Source: UBA9647 sp963739335
GTDB taxonomy: Bacteria > Bacteroidota > Ignavibacteria > UBA10030
Direction of reading: 5' to 3'
DNA length: 64,000 nucleotides
NCBI GenBank assembly: GCA_963739335.1
Contig: CAVUAC010000085.1
Span: 3,540 to 67,539 of the forward strand
Shown: piece by piece, positions 17,747 to 26,851 of the stretch
How the letters are laid out: each line of letters opens with the position of its first letter
Position numbering within the stretch: the stretch's first letter is position 1
The notes under the pieces: generated by a model
Databases searched by the model: none
What the model saw: the letters and a program-made list of their open reading frames with translations, nothing else
Told to the model about the DNA's origin: nothing
Program-made: the position numbers and the translations under genes

Positions 17747-19555
17747 CTAGTTTCTTCTGTCGAGCTTCACCCGCGTTGACTTCGTTTCACTTCCTCGTTT
17801 GAATACAACATGCACTTCGTCGCCAGGCTTGTGCTCACCGAGAGCATACATGAAGTCATAAAGGTTCTTGATATCAACCCTTCCGATCTTGATGATGATA
17901 TCTCCTCCCTGCATCCCTGCCTTGGCTGCAGGACCCCCTTCCCGCACCCCTGAGATCTTCGCTCCTTGAACCTGCTCGCCAAAATCCGGGATGGTACCCA
18001 TGGTTACCGTTGAGCTTCTCCCCGTTGCAGCAGGCCGGGGAGACTCCACTGCGACGTACTGCGGACGGTCCGAAGTCTCGTCAAGGTCCTGTGCTATCTC
18101 CTCGACATAGCGAACGATCTTTTCCATCCCTTGGTAGTTGATCTTGTCGTATGTGTCGGAGGGTAGGTGATAATCTGGATGAGTGTCGGTGAAGAAAAAG
18201 AAGACAGGAATATGCTTGGCATAGAATGATGATTGATCGCTCGGGCCGTAACCGTCCTTGCTCAGTCTCAGAACAAAGGCGGAATCCTTGTTGTGCCTAT
18301 TCGCAATCGTCTCGAAACCGACGGATGTTCCGACTCCTTGGACGATTAAGCTCCTGTTCCTGAGCCGCCCAATCATATCCATGTTGATCATTGCGACAGT
18401 GCGCTCGAGAGGCAAGATAGGATGATTCACGTAGTAGCCCGATCCAAGAAGGCCCATCTCCTCGCCAGTGAACGAGATAAACACGATGCTTCTTTTCAGT
18501 GTTTCCTTTTTGTAGGCAAATGCTTGGGCCAGCTCAAGCACACCGGCCGTACCCGAAGCATTGTCGTCTGCCCCGTGGTGAATAGCGACAGTATCAGGCT
18601 TGAGAGAGCCGGATTCTTCTCCACCCATGCCCAAGTGATCGTAATGAGCTCCAATGACTATCACCTGATTCTTGAGTTCCGGGTCGTTACCCTCAAGCAT
18701 TCCAATGACATTTCTTGTCCTTTGACGAATCTCCTTTACGTCTATCGCAACGTGGATGGATACTCCCGGCAACGAGAAAGACTTTGGCGCCCAGTTCTTG
18801 TTGATTTCCTTCTGCAGATCCTTCAGCGACGTGCCAGACACCTTCAGAAGCTCATCAGCGACCTTTCTTGTGACGTTGACAGCAAGGATGCCAGCGTTGC
18901 CGGTTGCATTGTCATAGGTTAGTTTCATCAGCTCGTCGGTATCAGAATCCTCGGGTCCAGTGACCATAATAACCCCTTTGGCGCCAAGTTCTTGAGCCTT
19001 TGAAGCTTTGTAGCGCAATGATGCAAACTGGTTCAAGCTACGTGTCGAATCAGAGGGTGGAGCATTACGCAGCACCATGATCACTTTGCCTTTGACATCT
19101 ACGCCTGCGTAGTCGTCATACTTCTTGGCGGTATCAGAAATCCCATAGCCGACAAATACCAAGCCCCCTTCAAAGGAGTTGCTCGATGAGAATCCCAGGG
19201 GTCGAAAACCCTTATCCACCACAGCGGCGCTCTTCTCGCCGGCCGCTGTATAGGCGAATGCGTTGTTGGGACCGAGTGTAACAGCAACGACGATGTCAAA
19301 ATTCTGAAAGTACGTGCCTTCATCGCCAACGGGCTTAAGGCCGTAGGTTTTGAGTTCATTTGCAATGTACTGAGCGGCAGCCTCGGCGCCTTTTGAGCCG
19401 GCTTTGCGCCCTTCGAGTTGGTCTGAGGCAAGGTATTTCACGTGGTTCGCCAGCTCAGCAGCCGTGACCTGTGGACTCGACTGGGCGAAGAGCGAAAGAG
19501 ACACCAGCAAAGAAAACATCACAAGCAAGAAAAGGACCCGCTGTAGCTGATTCAT
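17747..19555 (-). CDS. Exported M28-family zinc peptidase with C-terminal PDZ domain
   Basis: 602 residues. Signal peptide (~1-24, ending LFAQSS), a protease-associated region (~110-260), then the M28 catalytic core: GAHYDHLG (metal His/Asp), HHGADDNASGTAGVLE (bridging Asp), FTGEEMGLLGS (catalytic and metal Glu), INMDMIG, and a late DTHPDYHLPSD metal His. A PDZ domain occupies ~510-600. Such enzymes are periplasmic or secreted aminopeptidases; the PDZ would bind substrate C-termini or partners. It is 8 bases from the SDR gene and likely the last of a minus-strand operon. Confidence 0.92.
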   Translation of the reverse strand: MNQLQRVLFLLVMFSLLVSLSLFAQSSPQVTAAELANHVKYLASDQLEGRKAGSKGAEAAAQYIANELKTYGLKPVGDEGTYFQNFDIVVAVTLGPNNAFAYTAAGEKSAAVVDKGFRPLGFSSSNSFEGGLVFVGYGISDTAKKYDDYAGVDVKGKVIMVLRNAPPSDSTRSLNQFASLRYKASKAQELGAKGVIMVTGPEDSDTDELMKLTYDNATGNAGILAVNVTRKVADELLKVSGTSLKDLQKEINKNWAPKSFSLPGVSIHVAIDVKEIRQRTRNVIGMLEGNDPELKNQVIVIGAHYDHLGMGGEESGSLKPDTVAIHHGADDNASGTAGVLELAQAFAYKKETLKRSIVFISFTGEEMGLLGSGYYVNHPILPLERTVAMINMDMIGRLRNRSLIVQGVGTSVGFETIANRHNKDSAFVLRLSKDGYGPSDQSSFYAKHIPVFFFFTDTHPDYHLPSDTYDKINYQGMEKIVRYVEEIAQDLDETSDRPQYVAVESPRPAATGRSSTVTMGTIPDFGEQVQGAKISGVREGGPAAKAGMQGGDIIIKIGRVDIKNLYDFMYALGEHKPGDEVHVVFKRGSETKSTRVKLDRRN

Positions 19556-19563
19556 ACCATCTC

Positions 19564-20292
19564 CTATTTGGTTTTCACGAATTCCTGCGCCTCAAAGTAC
19601 TGGCCGTTCACTGTGCGGCTTTCGTCGGATGCAAGATAGACAAATACTTCTGTGACCTCGGCAGGGGACTTGAGCTTCGAGCGATCCTCTTCCGGATATG
19701 CTGCGCGCCGCATATCGGTGTTCATTGGTCCCGGATTCACAGAATTCACCCGGATTCCGAGCTGCCCGACCTCGTCCGCCAGCGTTTGCGTGAACCCCTC
19801 CAGAGCAAACTTCGAGACCGCGTACGCACCCCACCGGCGACGGCCTGCCTTGCCAACAGAGGAACTGACATTGATGATCGACCCCGACCGCTGCTGAATC
19901 ATCGATGGCAAGAAGGCTCTCGTCACAGTGAACAGTCCGTTAACATTGACATTAATTACGCGATCCCAGGTTGCCCTCGTCCATTCTGCGATCTCGACCC
20001 GTGAACCAAGCAACGAGGCATTGTTGATCAACACATCGATTGACCCAAACTCTGAAAGGACGGACCGCGCGAAGCCATCTACTTGATCAGCATCGGAAAT
20101 ATCGCATGCAGCAACAAAAGGAGGAAATCCTCGGACACTCAGATCGAGCGCCAGCCTGTTCAGATCGTCGAAGGACCGCGCACAGAGTGCGAGCCTTGCT
20201 CCTCCGTCGGCAAATCTCGAGGCGAGAGCGCAACCCAATCCTCTCGATGCTCCAGTGATGACAACGCGCTTGCCCTTGACTCTCAATGGCAC
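19564..20292 (-). CDS. Short-chain dehydrogenase/reductase
   Basis: 242 residues, classical SDR. The NAD(P) loop is TGASRGLG (~13-20), NNAS follows, and the catalytic pair YAVSK lies after the Ser of INVSSSVG. An Arg after the loop (GASRGLG) favours NADPH. Substrate cannot be predicted. It sits between the TolB-like protein and the M28 peptidase on the same strand. Confidence 0.9.
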   Translation of the reverse strand: MPLRVKGKRVVITGASRGLGCALASRFADGGARLALCARSFDDLNRLALDLSVRGFPPFVAACDISDADQVDGFARSVLSEFGSIDVLINNASLLGSRVEIAEWTRATWDRVINVNVNGLFTVTRAFLPSMIQQRSGSIINVSSSVGKAGRRRWGAYAVSKFALEGFTQTLADEVGQLGIRVNSVNPGPMNTDMRRAAYPEEDRSKLKSPAEVTEVFVYLASDESRTVNGQYFEAQEFVKTK

Positions 20293-20328
20293 AGTCTTTG
20301 TCCGTTATCAGGTGAAAACGAATGCTGC

Positions 20329-21384
20329 TCAGTCGACCCAGTCGGCAACGAAGATGTTGAATTCGTATCGACCCGTTGCATGACGATCGGATACGAAAAC
20401 GATTTTCTTCCCGTCGCGCGTGAACATGGCAAACGAATTGAAATACCCGCCGAATGTCACCTGCTCCAAACTTGAACCGTCGGCCTTCATGGTGAAGAGC
20501 TCAAAATGCCTGCCGCCGGGATCCTTCATGTTGGAGGAGAATACGATGCGTTTGTCATCAGGGAAGAAAAACGGCGCAAAATTCGCATTTCCGTTGTTGG
20601 TCAGTTGCTTCTTGTTTTTGCCGTCAGCGTCGCACATGAAGATCTCCATTTTCCCCGGTTTGACAAGTTGTTCCGCAAGGAGGTCCCGATACTCTCGTAC
20701 TTCTGCGCTGTCGGTGGGATGATAGCCCCGGTAAACGATCTTCTTGCTATCCCAGGAGAAAAATGCGCCTCCGTCATAACCGAGTTCGTGCGTGACCCGT
20801 CGTATTCCCGAACCATCGAGGTTCATGGTGTACAATTCCAGATCGCCGTCGCGGGAAGAGGTAAACACAATTTTGTCGCCCTTCGGCGAAATTGTCGCTT
20901 CGGCATCATATCCGGCGCTCGCGGTCAGAATTTTGAGGTCGCTGCCATCCGCGTTCGCTGAGTAGATATCATAGTCATGAAATACACCCCACACGTAGCC
21001 TTTCGACTTATCGGCAGATGGTGGACAGTTGTCGCCATGCCCATGGGTCGATGCAAAGAGAATTTTCGCGTCTCCAGGGAAAAAGTAACCACAGGTCGTG
21101 CGCCCCTTCCCGGTACTGACGAGCTTCTGTTCTGAACCATCGATGTTCATGGTGAACATCTGGTCACAACTGTAGGGGGGACGTGTGGATTGAAAAATGA
21201 GGCGCTGGCCGTCGAAGGAAAAATATGCTTCGGCATTCGTTCCACCAAACGTCAACTGCCGAATATTGCGAAGATGGCGCTCATCGGGATGCCGCAATGA
21301 GTCCGGTCCGTTGGCGAGCATCGTTGCCACAAGAAGAACTGTAGCAGACATCAAACAAAGAATTCGGAGCATACACTTCACCAA
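20329..21384 (-). CDS. Exported TolB-like beta-propeller protein (PD40 repeats)
   Basis: 351 residues with a signal peptide (~5-24). At least five repeats have the TolB/WD40-like pattern (D..G..I.F.S.RDG...LYTMN.DGS..R.VT). No lipobox is seen and no TolB N-terminal domain, so it is probably a soluble periplasmic propeller rather than TolB itself. The neighbouring exported peptidase suggests a role in envelope or extracellular protein handling (inference). Confidence 0.87.
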   Translation of the reverse strand: MVKCMLRILCLMSATVLLVATMLANGPDSLRHPDERHLRNIRQLTFGGTNAEAYFSFDGQRLIFQSTRPPYSCDQMFTMNIDGSEQKLVSTGKGRTTCGYFFPGDAKILFASTHGHGDNCPPSADKSKGYVWGVFHDYDIYSANADGSDLKILTASAGYDAEATISPKGDKIVFTSSRDGDLELYTMNLDGSGIRRVTHELGYDGGAFFSWDSKKIVYRGYHPTDSAEVREYRDLLAEQLVKPGKMEIFMCDADGKNKKQLTNNGNANFAPFFFPDDKRIVFSSNMKDPGGRHFELFTMKADGSSLEQVTFGGYFNSFAMFTRDGKKIVFVSDRHATGRYEFNIFVADWVD

Positions 21385-21465
21385 AAAGTGGTTGAATGGG
21401 ATGTTACTCGACTATACGAGGAGCACATCGTTTCTCTGCGGCACGCCGTCATCCCCGAGATTGCT

Positions 21466-22005
21466 TCATTTCAAGCCGGCGAGCGCTGTCTTGAGTTTGT
21501 TGAAGTCCTGAAGGTCAGCGACACTGTATTCCATATTCTTGTACACAATCATTCCTTGCTTATTTACAACGAACACAGTGCGCTTGTTGTAGAGGGATTT
21601 TTCGTCGAAGCTGTCATACAGCTTTGCGACAACGTGACCATGATCGCTGAGGAGTTTGAACGGCAGGTTGTGAAACTTGGCCCATTCGTGGTGAGACCAG
21701 ACATAGTCGCCGCTGATCGCCAAGACCTCCGCATCCAAGCTCTGCAGGGCGACAAAGTTGTCTCGCATGGTGCAGACTTCCTTCGTGCACCCGGTACTCC
21801 AATCGGCGGGATAGAATGCGACAATGATTGCACGTTTTCCCTGGAGGTCGGAAAGCTTGAGGGGAATCCTCGAAATTGAATCCTTTGTGGCGTACGGAAG
21901 AGCAAAATCGGGCGCATATGCGCCCACCTTTGGTTCATTCTGGCCTTGAGCGTCGAGATCGAGCGCAAGAAGCAGGAACGAAACGACTAAAAAAATGGTT
22001 TTCAT
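21466..22005 (-). CDS. Exported AhpC/TSA-family peroxiredoxin
   Basis: 179 residues: signal peptide (~1-19), then a thioredoxin fold with peroxidatic Cys73 in PADWSTGCTKEVC and a second Cys78. The sequence after the Cys resembles BCP-type enzymes. The export signal makes it a periplasmic peroxide-reducing protein, unlike the cytoplasmic BCP at 14.3 kb. It is first in the minus-strand group and has its own promoter, divergent from the zinc cluster. Confidence 0.88.
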   Translation of the reverse strand: MKTIFLVVSFLLLALDLDAQGQNEPKVGAYAPDFALPYATKDSISRIPLKLSDLQGKRAIIVAFYPADWSTGCTKEVCTMRDNFVALQSLDAEVLAISGDYVWSHHEWAKFHNLPFKLLSDHGHVVAKLYDSFDEKSLYNKRTVFVVNKQGMIVYKNMEYSVADLQDFNKLKTALAGLK

Positions 22006-22028
22006 GATAGGTTTGAAAATATGCTAAA

Positions 22029-22059
22029 TCAAGATACCGGTTCTTCGACTGAAATGCAA
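22029..22059 (-). promoter_or_regulatory. Promoter of the exported peroxiredoxin gene
   Basis: Minus-strand TTG (first base 22059) and TATCTTGA (first base 22036), 23 bases apart, leaving ~25 bases of leader. Confidence 0.5.
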
Positions 22060-22072
22060 TAAACCAGTATCC

Positions 22073-22103
22073 TTGTTTCTCTCTCAGTTGCTCCTTACAT
22101 TGT
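22073..22103 (+). promoter_or_regulatory. Promoter of the zinc-uptake-like cluster
   Basis: TTG at 22073 and TACATTGT at 22096, 23 bases apart. The predicted start of transcription falls at about the ATG (22109), so the first message could be nearly leaderless. The 8-bp inverted repeat ATGCAATA (22054-22061)/TATTGCAT (22103-22110) spans both divergent promoters and could be an operator. Confidence 0.45.
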
Positions 22104-22108
22104 ATTGC

Positions 22109-22462
22109 ATGACAAAGAACGTTGGGAAGCAAATCGCGGTCCTTGCCTTGATCGCCGTCCATGTGGGGGCATCGCTTTTCATGCCGTTCTCACATCAACA
22201 TGTTCTTTACGGAAGCTCCAACAGCCGACAGACCATTCAGAGCCACGATTGTGGCGCGAACGAGATTCACAAACCTCTCGACGATTCCTGTCATTGTCTT
22301 CTGTGCCTGCGTGATTCATCTTCGATTGCACTCCTCGTTTTCTTTTCCGAGGTCCCAAAGACTTGCGTACAGCCACTCGTAGAATGTGTGGCAAGCCCGA
22401 CGTCCTCGAACGGTGAACACTTCTCTGAGCCCGATCGGGGTCCGCCGTCATTGTCTGCCTGA
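22109..22462 (+). CDS. Small exported His/Cys-rich protein at the head of a zinc cluster
   Basis: 117 residues. Basic start plus hydrophobic segment (~8-24), then HQH, a scattered set of His and Cys, and the cluster CHCLLC. Proteins of this kind (short, exported, HxH and CxxC-like) often precede metal-uptake porins or receptors in Bacteroidota, and DUF2946 is a possible relative. Likely binds zinc or copper in the periplasm (inference). The ATG at 22109 is preferred because the signal segment begins right there. It overlaps no neighbour and is followed after 70 bases by an outer-membrane barrel gene. Confidence 0.6.
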   Translation: MTKNVGKQIAVLALIAVHVGASLFMPFSHQHVLYGSSNSRQTIQSHDCGANEIHKPLDDSCHCLLCLRDSSSIALLVFFSEVPKTCVQPLVECVASPTSSNGEHFSEPDRGPPSLSA

Positions 22463-22532
22463 GTCAGATTCTCATCGTAACATATTCTTCGTTTCTCGAA
22501 TTCACTGGGACAATCTTCATTCAGGTGGACCT

Positions 22533-23699
22533 ATGAACTCTTCCAAGATCATGTGTGTTGTCGTTATTCTTATGTTCCTGATCTGTGACAGAGCGGCTGC
22601 GCAGCAGACAGATTCGACTGCAGTTGCAGATTCACTTCTTCTCGTTCAACTTCAGCGATCGATGCAGCCGGCAACTCCAAGTGTTCAACAACAGCCGGCT
22701 CCCGCGCCCCGCTCGACGTTGAGCACGAATCCGGACATTAGCGCAATCGGAGATTTCCGGACCTCGTATACCAGCGTCGGACCAAGAAAGGTCGATCTGT
22801 ATCTGAATCAGCTCGAGTTACAGGTTTCATCGGTTGTGGATCCATATGCGCGAGCGGATTTCATGTTTTCCTTTGGAAAGGACTTCAATACTGGAGAGCT
22901 TGCCTCGGCGCTCGAGATTGCTACTCTGACATCAGTTTCGCTTCCCTATCAACTCCAACTGACGCTCGGGAAATTCAAACCGGTGTTCGGCAAGGTGAAT
23001 ATTCTTCATCCCCACGTGTTCAGTTTCGTTGATTTCCCGAAAATGACGGCGAACTACTTTGATACTGAGGGGATGTATATGGAAGGAGCCTCTGTCAGCT
23101 GGCTTGTACCGAATCCATATGACTTTTTCCAGGAACTGACATTCGAAGTTGGACGCGTCGGGTCAGAACCCAACGCGTCGCTTGTTCGAGGGGAGAACAG
23201 TCAGCTGTCGTATGTCGGCCACCTCAAGAACTTCTTCGATTTGGCTCAGAATTCCACGCTCGAGTTTGGGTTGTCTGGACTCATCGGTCCCAATCGCTTC
23301 GGTTTCTCCACTTCAATCGGAGGACTCGATCTCACCTACAAATGGAAGCCGGTTCGGTACAACGTGCTCCAATCGTTTACATGGCAGAGCGAGATCCTTT
23401 TCTCAAACATGAGATTGTCCGACGCGAATGTGGCGCAGACGCACGGCGCGTATTCACTGGCCGAATATCAGTTTGCACAACGTTGGTTTGTGGGCGCACG
23501 CTACGATTATTCCCAGTACCCGGACAACGCAGCCCGAAGAGATGTGGCAGGCACAGCGTTGCTACGATTCCAGCCCACGGAGTTCCAAGTCCTTGCGCTC
23601 GAGTATCAATATACGGATCGGAATTATGACCGGAGCACTAACCAAATAACCTTCAGGATCATATTCGGAATAGGAACCCACGCTGCTCATCAATACTAA
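22533..23699 (+). CDS. Outer-membrane beta-barrel protein of the zinc cluster
   Basis: 388 residues: signal peptide (ends near DRAAAQQ), a low-complexity Pro/Gln linker (~45-65), then ~14-16 alternating amphipathic strands ending in an aromatic-rich C-terminus (ITFRIIFGIGTHAAHQY). It looks like a porin-type channel. Position directly before ZnuA- and ZnuB-like genes suggests it admits zinc or a zinc complex through the outer membrane. Start ATG at 22533 chosen because the signal peptide begins there (MNSSKIMCVVVILMF); upstream in-frame codons lack coding character. Confidence 0.78.
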   Translation: MNSSKIMCVVVILMFLICDRAAAQQTDSTAVADSLLLVQLQRSMQPATPSVQQQPAPAPRSTLSTNPDISAIGDFRTSYTSVGPRKVDLYLNQLELQVSSVVDPYARADFMFSFGKDFNTGELASALEIATLTSVSLPYQLQLTLGKFKPVFGKVNILHPHVFSFVDFPKMTANYFDTEGMYMEGASVSWLVPNPYDFFQELTFEVGRVGSEPNASLVRGENSQLSYVGHLKNFFDLAQNSTLEFGLSGLIGPNRFGFSTSIGGLDLTYKWKPVRYNVLQSFTWQSEILFSNMRLSDANVAQTHGAYSLAEYQFAQRWFVGARYDYSQYPDNAARRDVAGTALLRFQPTEFQVLALEYQYTDRNYDRSTNQITFRIIFGIGTHAAHQY

Positions 23700-23738
23700 T
23701 TGAAGCTTAGATTTCATTTCACATATTGGAGACGAATC

Positions 23739-24658
23739 ATGATGTCGAAAAAGAGATTACGATCTACTGCTGGTCTATCACTGCTTTGCGCTTTCCTGGC
23801 GTATTCATCCGGCTTCGCGCAACTCAAAGTTGTTGCCACAATCACGGACCTGCAGAGCATTACCAAACTGATCGGCGGCGAACAAGTGGATGCATTCGCC
23901 ATCGCTACAGGCTTTCAGAATCCTCATTTCGTCGATCCGAAGCCAAGCTACATTCTGAAGCTTGCGCGCGCTGATGTCTTTGTGACCGTTGGATTGGATT
24001 TGGAGATCGGCTGGGTACCTCCGCTTCTGAACAGCGCGAGGAACTCTAAGATCGAGAAGGGGGGTGAGGGGTATGTTGACGCCTCAGTGAACATTCCACT
24101 TCTCCAGGTTCCTACAAGCGCAAGCAGAGGGCAGGGTGATATTCACATTTATGGCAATCCGCATTACTGGCTGGATCCGCTCAATGGCAAGATCATAGCC
24201 AGAAACATTTTCGAAGCGCTGGTTCGGGTCGATCCCGATCATCGCTCGCTGTACGAAGCAAATCTCAAGAAGTTCAATGAAACGATTGATCTGAAGACAA
24301 AGGAGTGGAGGAAAAAATGCACCCCTATGCAGGCACGAAGATCATTGCCTATCACAACGAGTGGCCATACTTCGAGCAGCGCTTCGGGTTGCAGATCGCC
24401 GACTTCCTGGAACCGAAGCCTGGAATTCCTCCCACTCCGTCACAGCTTCTCAAAGTCATTAATGAAATGAAACACGATCACATCAAGATCATCATTATCT
24501 CACCGTATTTCACCACGGAGTCCGCCGATCTCGTCGCACGGAATAGCGGCGGTAAGGTCGTTACGCTGGCGACCTCGGTCGGCGCCAATGATCGAATCAA
24601 CACTTACTATGACCTTTTTGATTACAACATCGCACAACTCGTAGAGGCTTTGCGATAA
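23739..24658 (+). CDS. znuA: ZnuA-like metal-binding protein of an ABC importer, one frameshift
   Basis: Cluster A-1 periplasmic solute-binding protein. Signal peptide up to FAQ, then KVVATITDLQSITKLIGG. Metal ligands are likely His in NPHFVDPKPS, GNPHYWLDP and AYHNEWPYF, with a late Asp. The frame changes at about 24316: GGAGGAAAAAATGCAC needs one more A to read Lys-Lys-Met-His-Pro-Tyr, a typical homopolymer error. Repaired length ~307 residues, normal for the family. No His-rich loop is present, so manganese or iron cannot be excluded; the His/Cys-rich neighbour favours zinc. Confidence 0.85.
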
Positions 24659-24689
24659 AGCTTCGATAATCCGGACTGGAGAAAAAACC

Positions 24690-25556
24690 ATGGCAGACAT
24701 GTTTAGCCAGAGTTTCGTCGTTAACGCCTTGATCGTGAGCGCGATCCTCGGCCTCCTGCTTTCCTACCTAGGAGTGCACGTCGTGGGCCGCGGAATTGTA
24801 TTTGTCGATCTCGCCCTTGGTCAGATTTCGATGTTGGGCGTGGCTTTCGCAGGTTTCGTTGGAGGAGACGAGACGATCATATCAATCTTGTTTACGATGG
24901 TCGGGGCTTTTCTGCTCTCATTCATCAAAGTCAGAGACAAGCGCTTGAAACACGAGGCGATCATTGGAATCGTCTATGCCGTCGCATCTGCCGGCACCGT
25001 CCTTTTGATCTCGAAGACGCCTCATGGAGAGTCCGACATCTCAGAAGTCTTGTTCGGGAGTCTCTTCACCGTCACAACGAGCCAGATCGTGTCTCTGTCG
25101 ATCGTGTTCGGTGTCATCGGTGTCGTTCAAATCCTCTTTCGGAAGAAGTTCTTCGAGTTGACCGAACAATTCGAGAATCGGCAAATCGAGCACATGCGAA
25201 TCTTCGACTTGTGGAATTTCCTGTTCTATCTGAGCATCGGACTCTCCATCGTTTTCGCTGTCAGGCTTGCCGGAGTGATCCCTGTCTTCTCTTATCTCAT
25301 AGTTCCCCCGGTGGCCGCTATCCTACTTTCGCAAAGCAAAAACATTGTCGTGTGGATATCGCTCATCATCAGTGTGATTGGCGGGTTCTTAGGTATCTAT
25401 TGTTCAGTGCAATTTGATTTTCCAGCAGGGTCATCTGTGGTCGCTGCTTTGGGTGCTCTTTTCGTTCTGGTTGCTCTCATAAAATTGAGCAAATTCGTGA
25501 ACCTGCGCGTGGCAAACAATAACCGAGCAGAAGAAAACTCCCATGCCGCTGAATGA
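24690..25556 (+). CDS. znuB: ZnuB-like metal ABC transporter permease
   Basis: 288 residues with about eight membrane helices, ABC-3 family. Visible are LLSYLGVHVVGRGIVFVDLALGQ and GIVYAVASAGTVLL, and VIPVFSYLIVPP. It would form the channel for the ZnuA-like protein. The ATPase (ZnuC) that such a permease needs is not encoded before or after it. The 3' end overlaps the next gene by 14 bases. Confidence 0.88.
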   Translation: MADMFSQSFVVNALIVSAILGLLLSYLGVHVVGRGIVFVDLALGQISMLGVAFAGFVGGDETIISILFTMVGAFLLSFIKVRDKRLKHEAIIGIVYAVASAGTVLLISKTPHGESDISEVLFGSLFTVTTSQIVSLSIVFGVIGVVQILFRKKFFELTEQFENRQIEHMRIFDLWNFLFYLSIGLSIVFAVRLAGVIPVFSYLIVPPVAAILLSQSKNIVVWISLIISVIGGFLGIYCSVQFDFPAGSSVVAALGALFVLVALIKLSKFVNLRVANNNRAEENSHAAE

Positions 25557-26247
25557 CAGAGTCGCACTTGTGGCGGGCGGTACGGGTGCACTTGGGTCCG
25601 TAATTGCGAAGCGCCTCGGCGCCGAAGGCTGTGTGGTGTTTGTCTCTTATGTCCATGAAAAGGAGCTTACGTGTCTTCCCGCAACTCTGAAGGGCAGACT
25701 GAACACATTCAAAGCCGATATGACCGATGAATTACAAGTGAAAGGACTCTATGATGTTGTCCTCGCCAGTTCTTCGCGCGTTGATATCGTTGTGAATACC
25801 GTCGGGGGATTTCTGCCCCGGAAACCTCTCGTCGATGTGAGCGTAGAGGAGTGGGACTTGATGATGAACACCAACCTCAAGTCCGCTTTCCTCTCTACGA
25901 GAGAGGCATTGCGACGAATGCGCGGTCAATCGTATGGCCGGATCATCAACATTTCGGCGATGGTCGGACTTCGTCCCAGCCCCGAGCGCATACCATATTC
26001 CATCTCCAAGGCATCGGTTTCACTTCTGACAGATCTTGTTGCACAGGAGGTGAAAGGGTCAGGAATCACAGTGAATGCTATCGCACCGAGCATCATTGCA
26101 ACCTCGGCAAACCTCGCTTCCATGCCGGATCACGATTCCACAAAATGGGTTACGCCTGCCCAGGTCGCGGACCTGGTTTGCTTTCTATGCTCCGCGGAGT
26201 CTGGAGTCATAACAGGGACAACGATCAAGGCATATGGAGGTCTCTAG
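25543..26247 (+). CDS. Short-chain dehydrogenase/reductase
   Basis: 234 residues. Cofactor loop AGGTGALG (~12-19), the Ser of NISAMVG and YSISK as the catalytic set. Overlaps the permease gene by 14 bases, so it is part of the zinc-cluster transcript, yet no metal-related role is known for the family. Substrate unknown. A terminator follows ~105 bases later. Confidence 0.88.
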   Translation: MPLNDRVALVAGGTGALGSVIAKRLGAEGCVVFVSYVHEKELTCLPATLKGRLNTFKADMTDELQVKGLYDVVLASSSRVDIVVNTVGGFLPRKPLVDVSVEEWDLMMNTNLKSAFLSTREALRRMRGQSYGRIINISAMVGLRPSPERIPYSISKASVSLLTDLVAQEVKGSGITVNAIAPSIIATSANLASMPDHDSTKWVTPAQVADLVCFLCSAESGVITGTTIKAYGGL

Positions 26248-26350
26248 CTATCATTGTTGATTTTCACGATGAAATTGGATAATTTGGTGGAGAAACGACC
26301 GCACGAGTGACAATCATCATCATGGTAACCCATTGAGAAAAGTCTTCCGA

Positions 26351-26377
26351 AGGCAAGTCAAGCGCTTGCCTTTTTTC
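26351..26377 (+). terminator. Terminator before yqeY
   Basis: AGGCAAG/CTTGCCT with a 6-base loop, followed by TTTTT. Closes the zinc cluster. Confidence 0.75.
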
Positions 26378-26399
26378 GTTTACACGAAGGTTCTCGACT

Positions 26400-26849
26400 A
26401 TGACTTTGAATGAACAGATTAACAACGACCTGAAGACGGCGATGAAATCGGGGGACAGAACCCGACTGGAGACGCTGCGTCTGCTTCGCGCACATATGAT
26501 TGAGCTATCGAAGCGAGGCGAAGGCAAAGACATCACCCCGGATGAGGAGCTATCCGTGCTGATGTCCGCAATCAAAAAGCGCAAAGAAGCCATCGAGCTG
26601 TACGAGAAGGGGGGAAGGATGGACCTTGTCCAGAAGGAACGGGCTGAACTGGATGTCATCTCTTCCTATCTTCCGAAGCAACTGAGTGCTGAAGAGGCTG
26701 CCGCAATTATTCAACGAATTATTGTTGACGCGGGAGCCTTGAGTGCGAAGGATTTTGGCAAAGTCATGCCGCTCGCTATGAAGGAGCTCAAAGGCAAGAT
26801 CGATGGAAAAACTGTCCAGGAGTTGGTGAAAGCAAAACTGGGAGCCTGA
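26400..26849 (+). CDS. yqeY: GatB/YqeY domain protein
   Basis: 149 residues, all helical, starting MTLNEQINNDLKTAMKSGD and LETLRLLRA. The C-terminal segment (ALSAKDFGKVMPLAMKELKGKIDG...V) is the YqeY tRNA-binding tail related to GatB. It probably interacts with tRNA or aminoacyl-tRNA amidation; the precise job is not established. Three bases separate it from cvpA. Confidence 0.92.
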   Translation: MTLNEQINNDLKTAMKSGDRTRLETLRLLRAHMIELSKRGEGKDITPDEELSVLMSAIKKRKEAIELYEKGGRMDLVQKERAELDVISSYLPKQLSAEEAAAIIQRIIVDAGALSAKDFGKVMPLAMKELKGKIDGKTVQELVKAKLGA

Positions 26850-26851
26850 CC

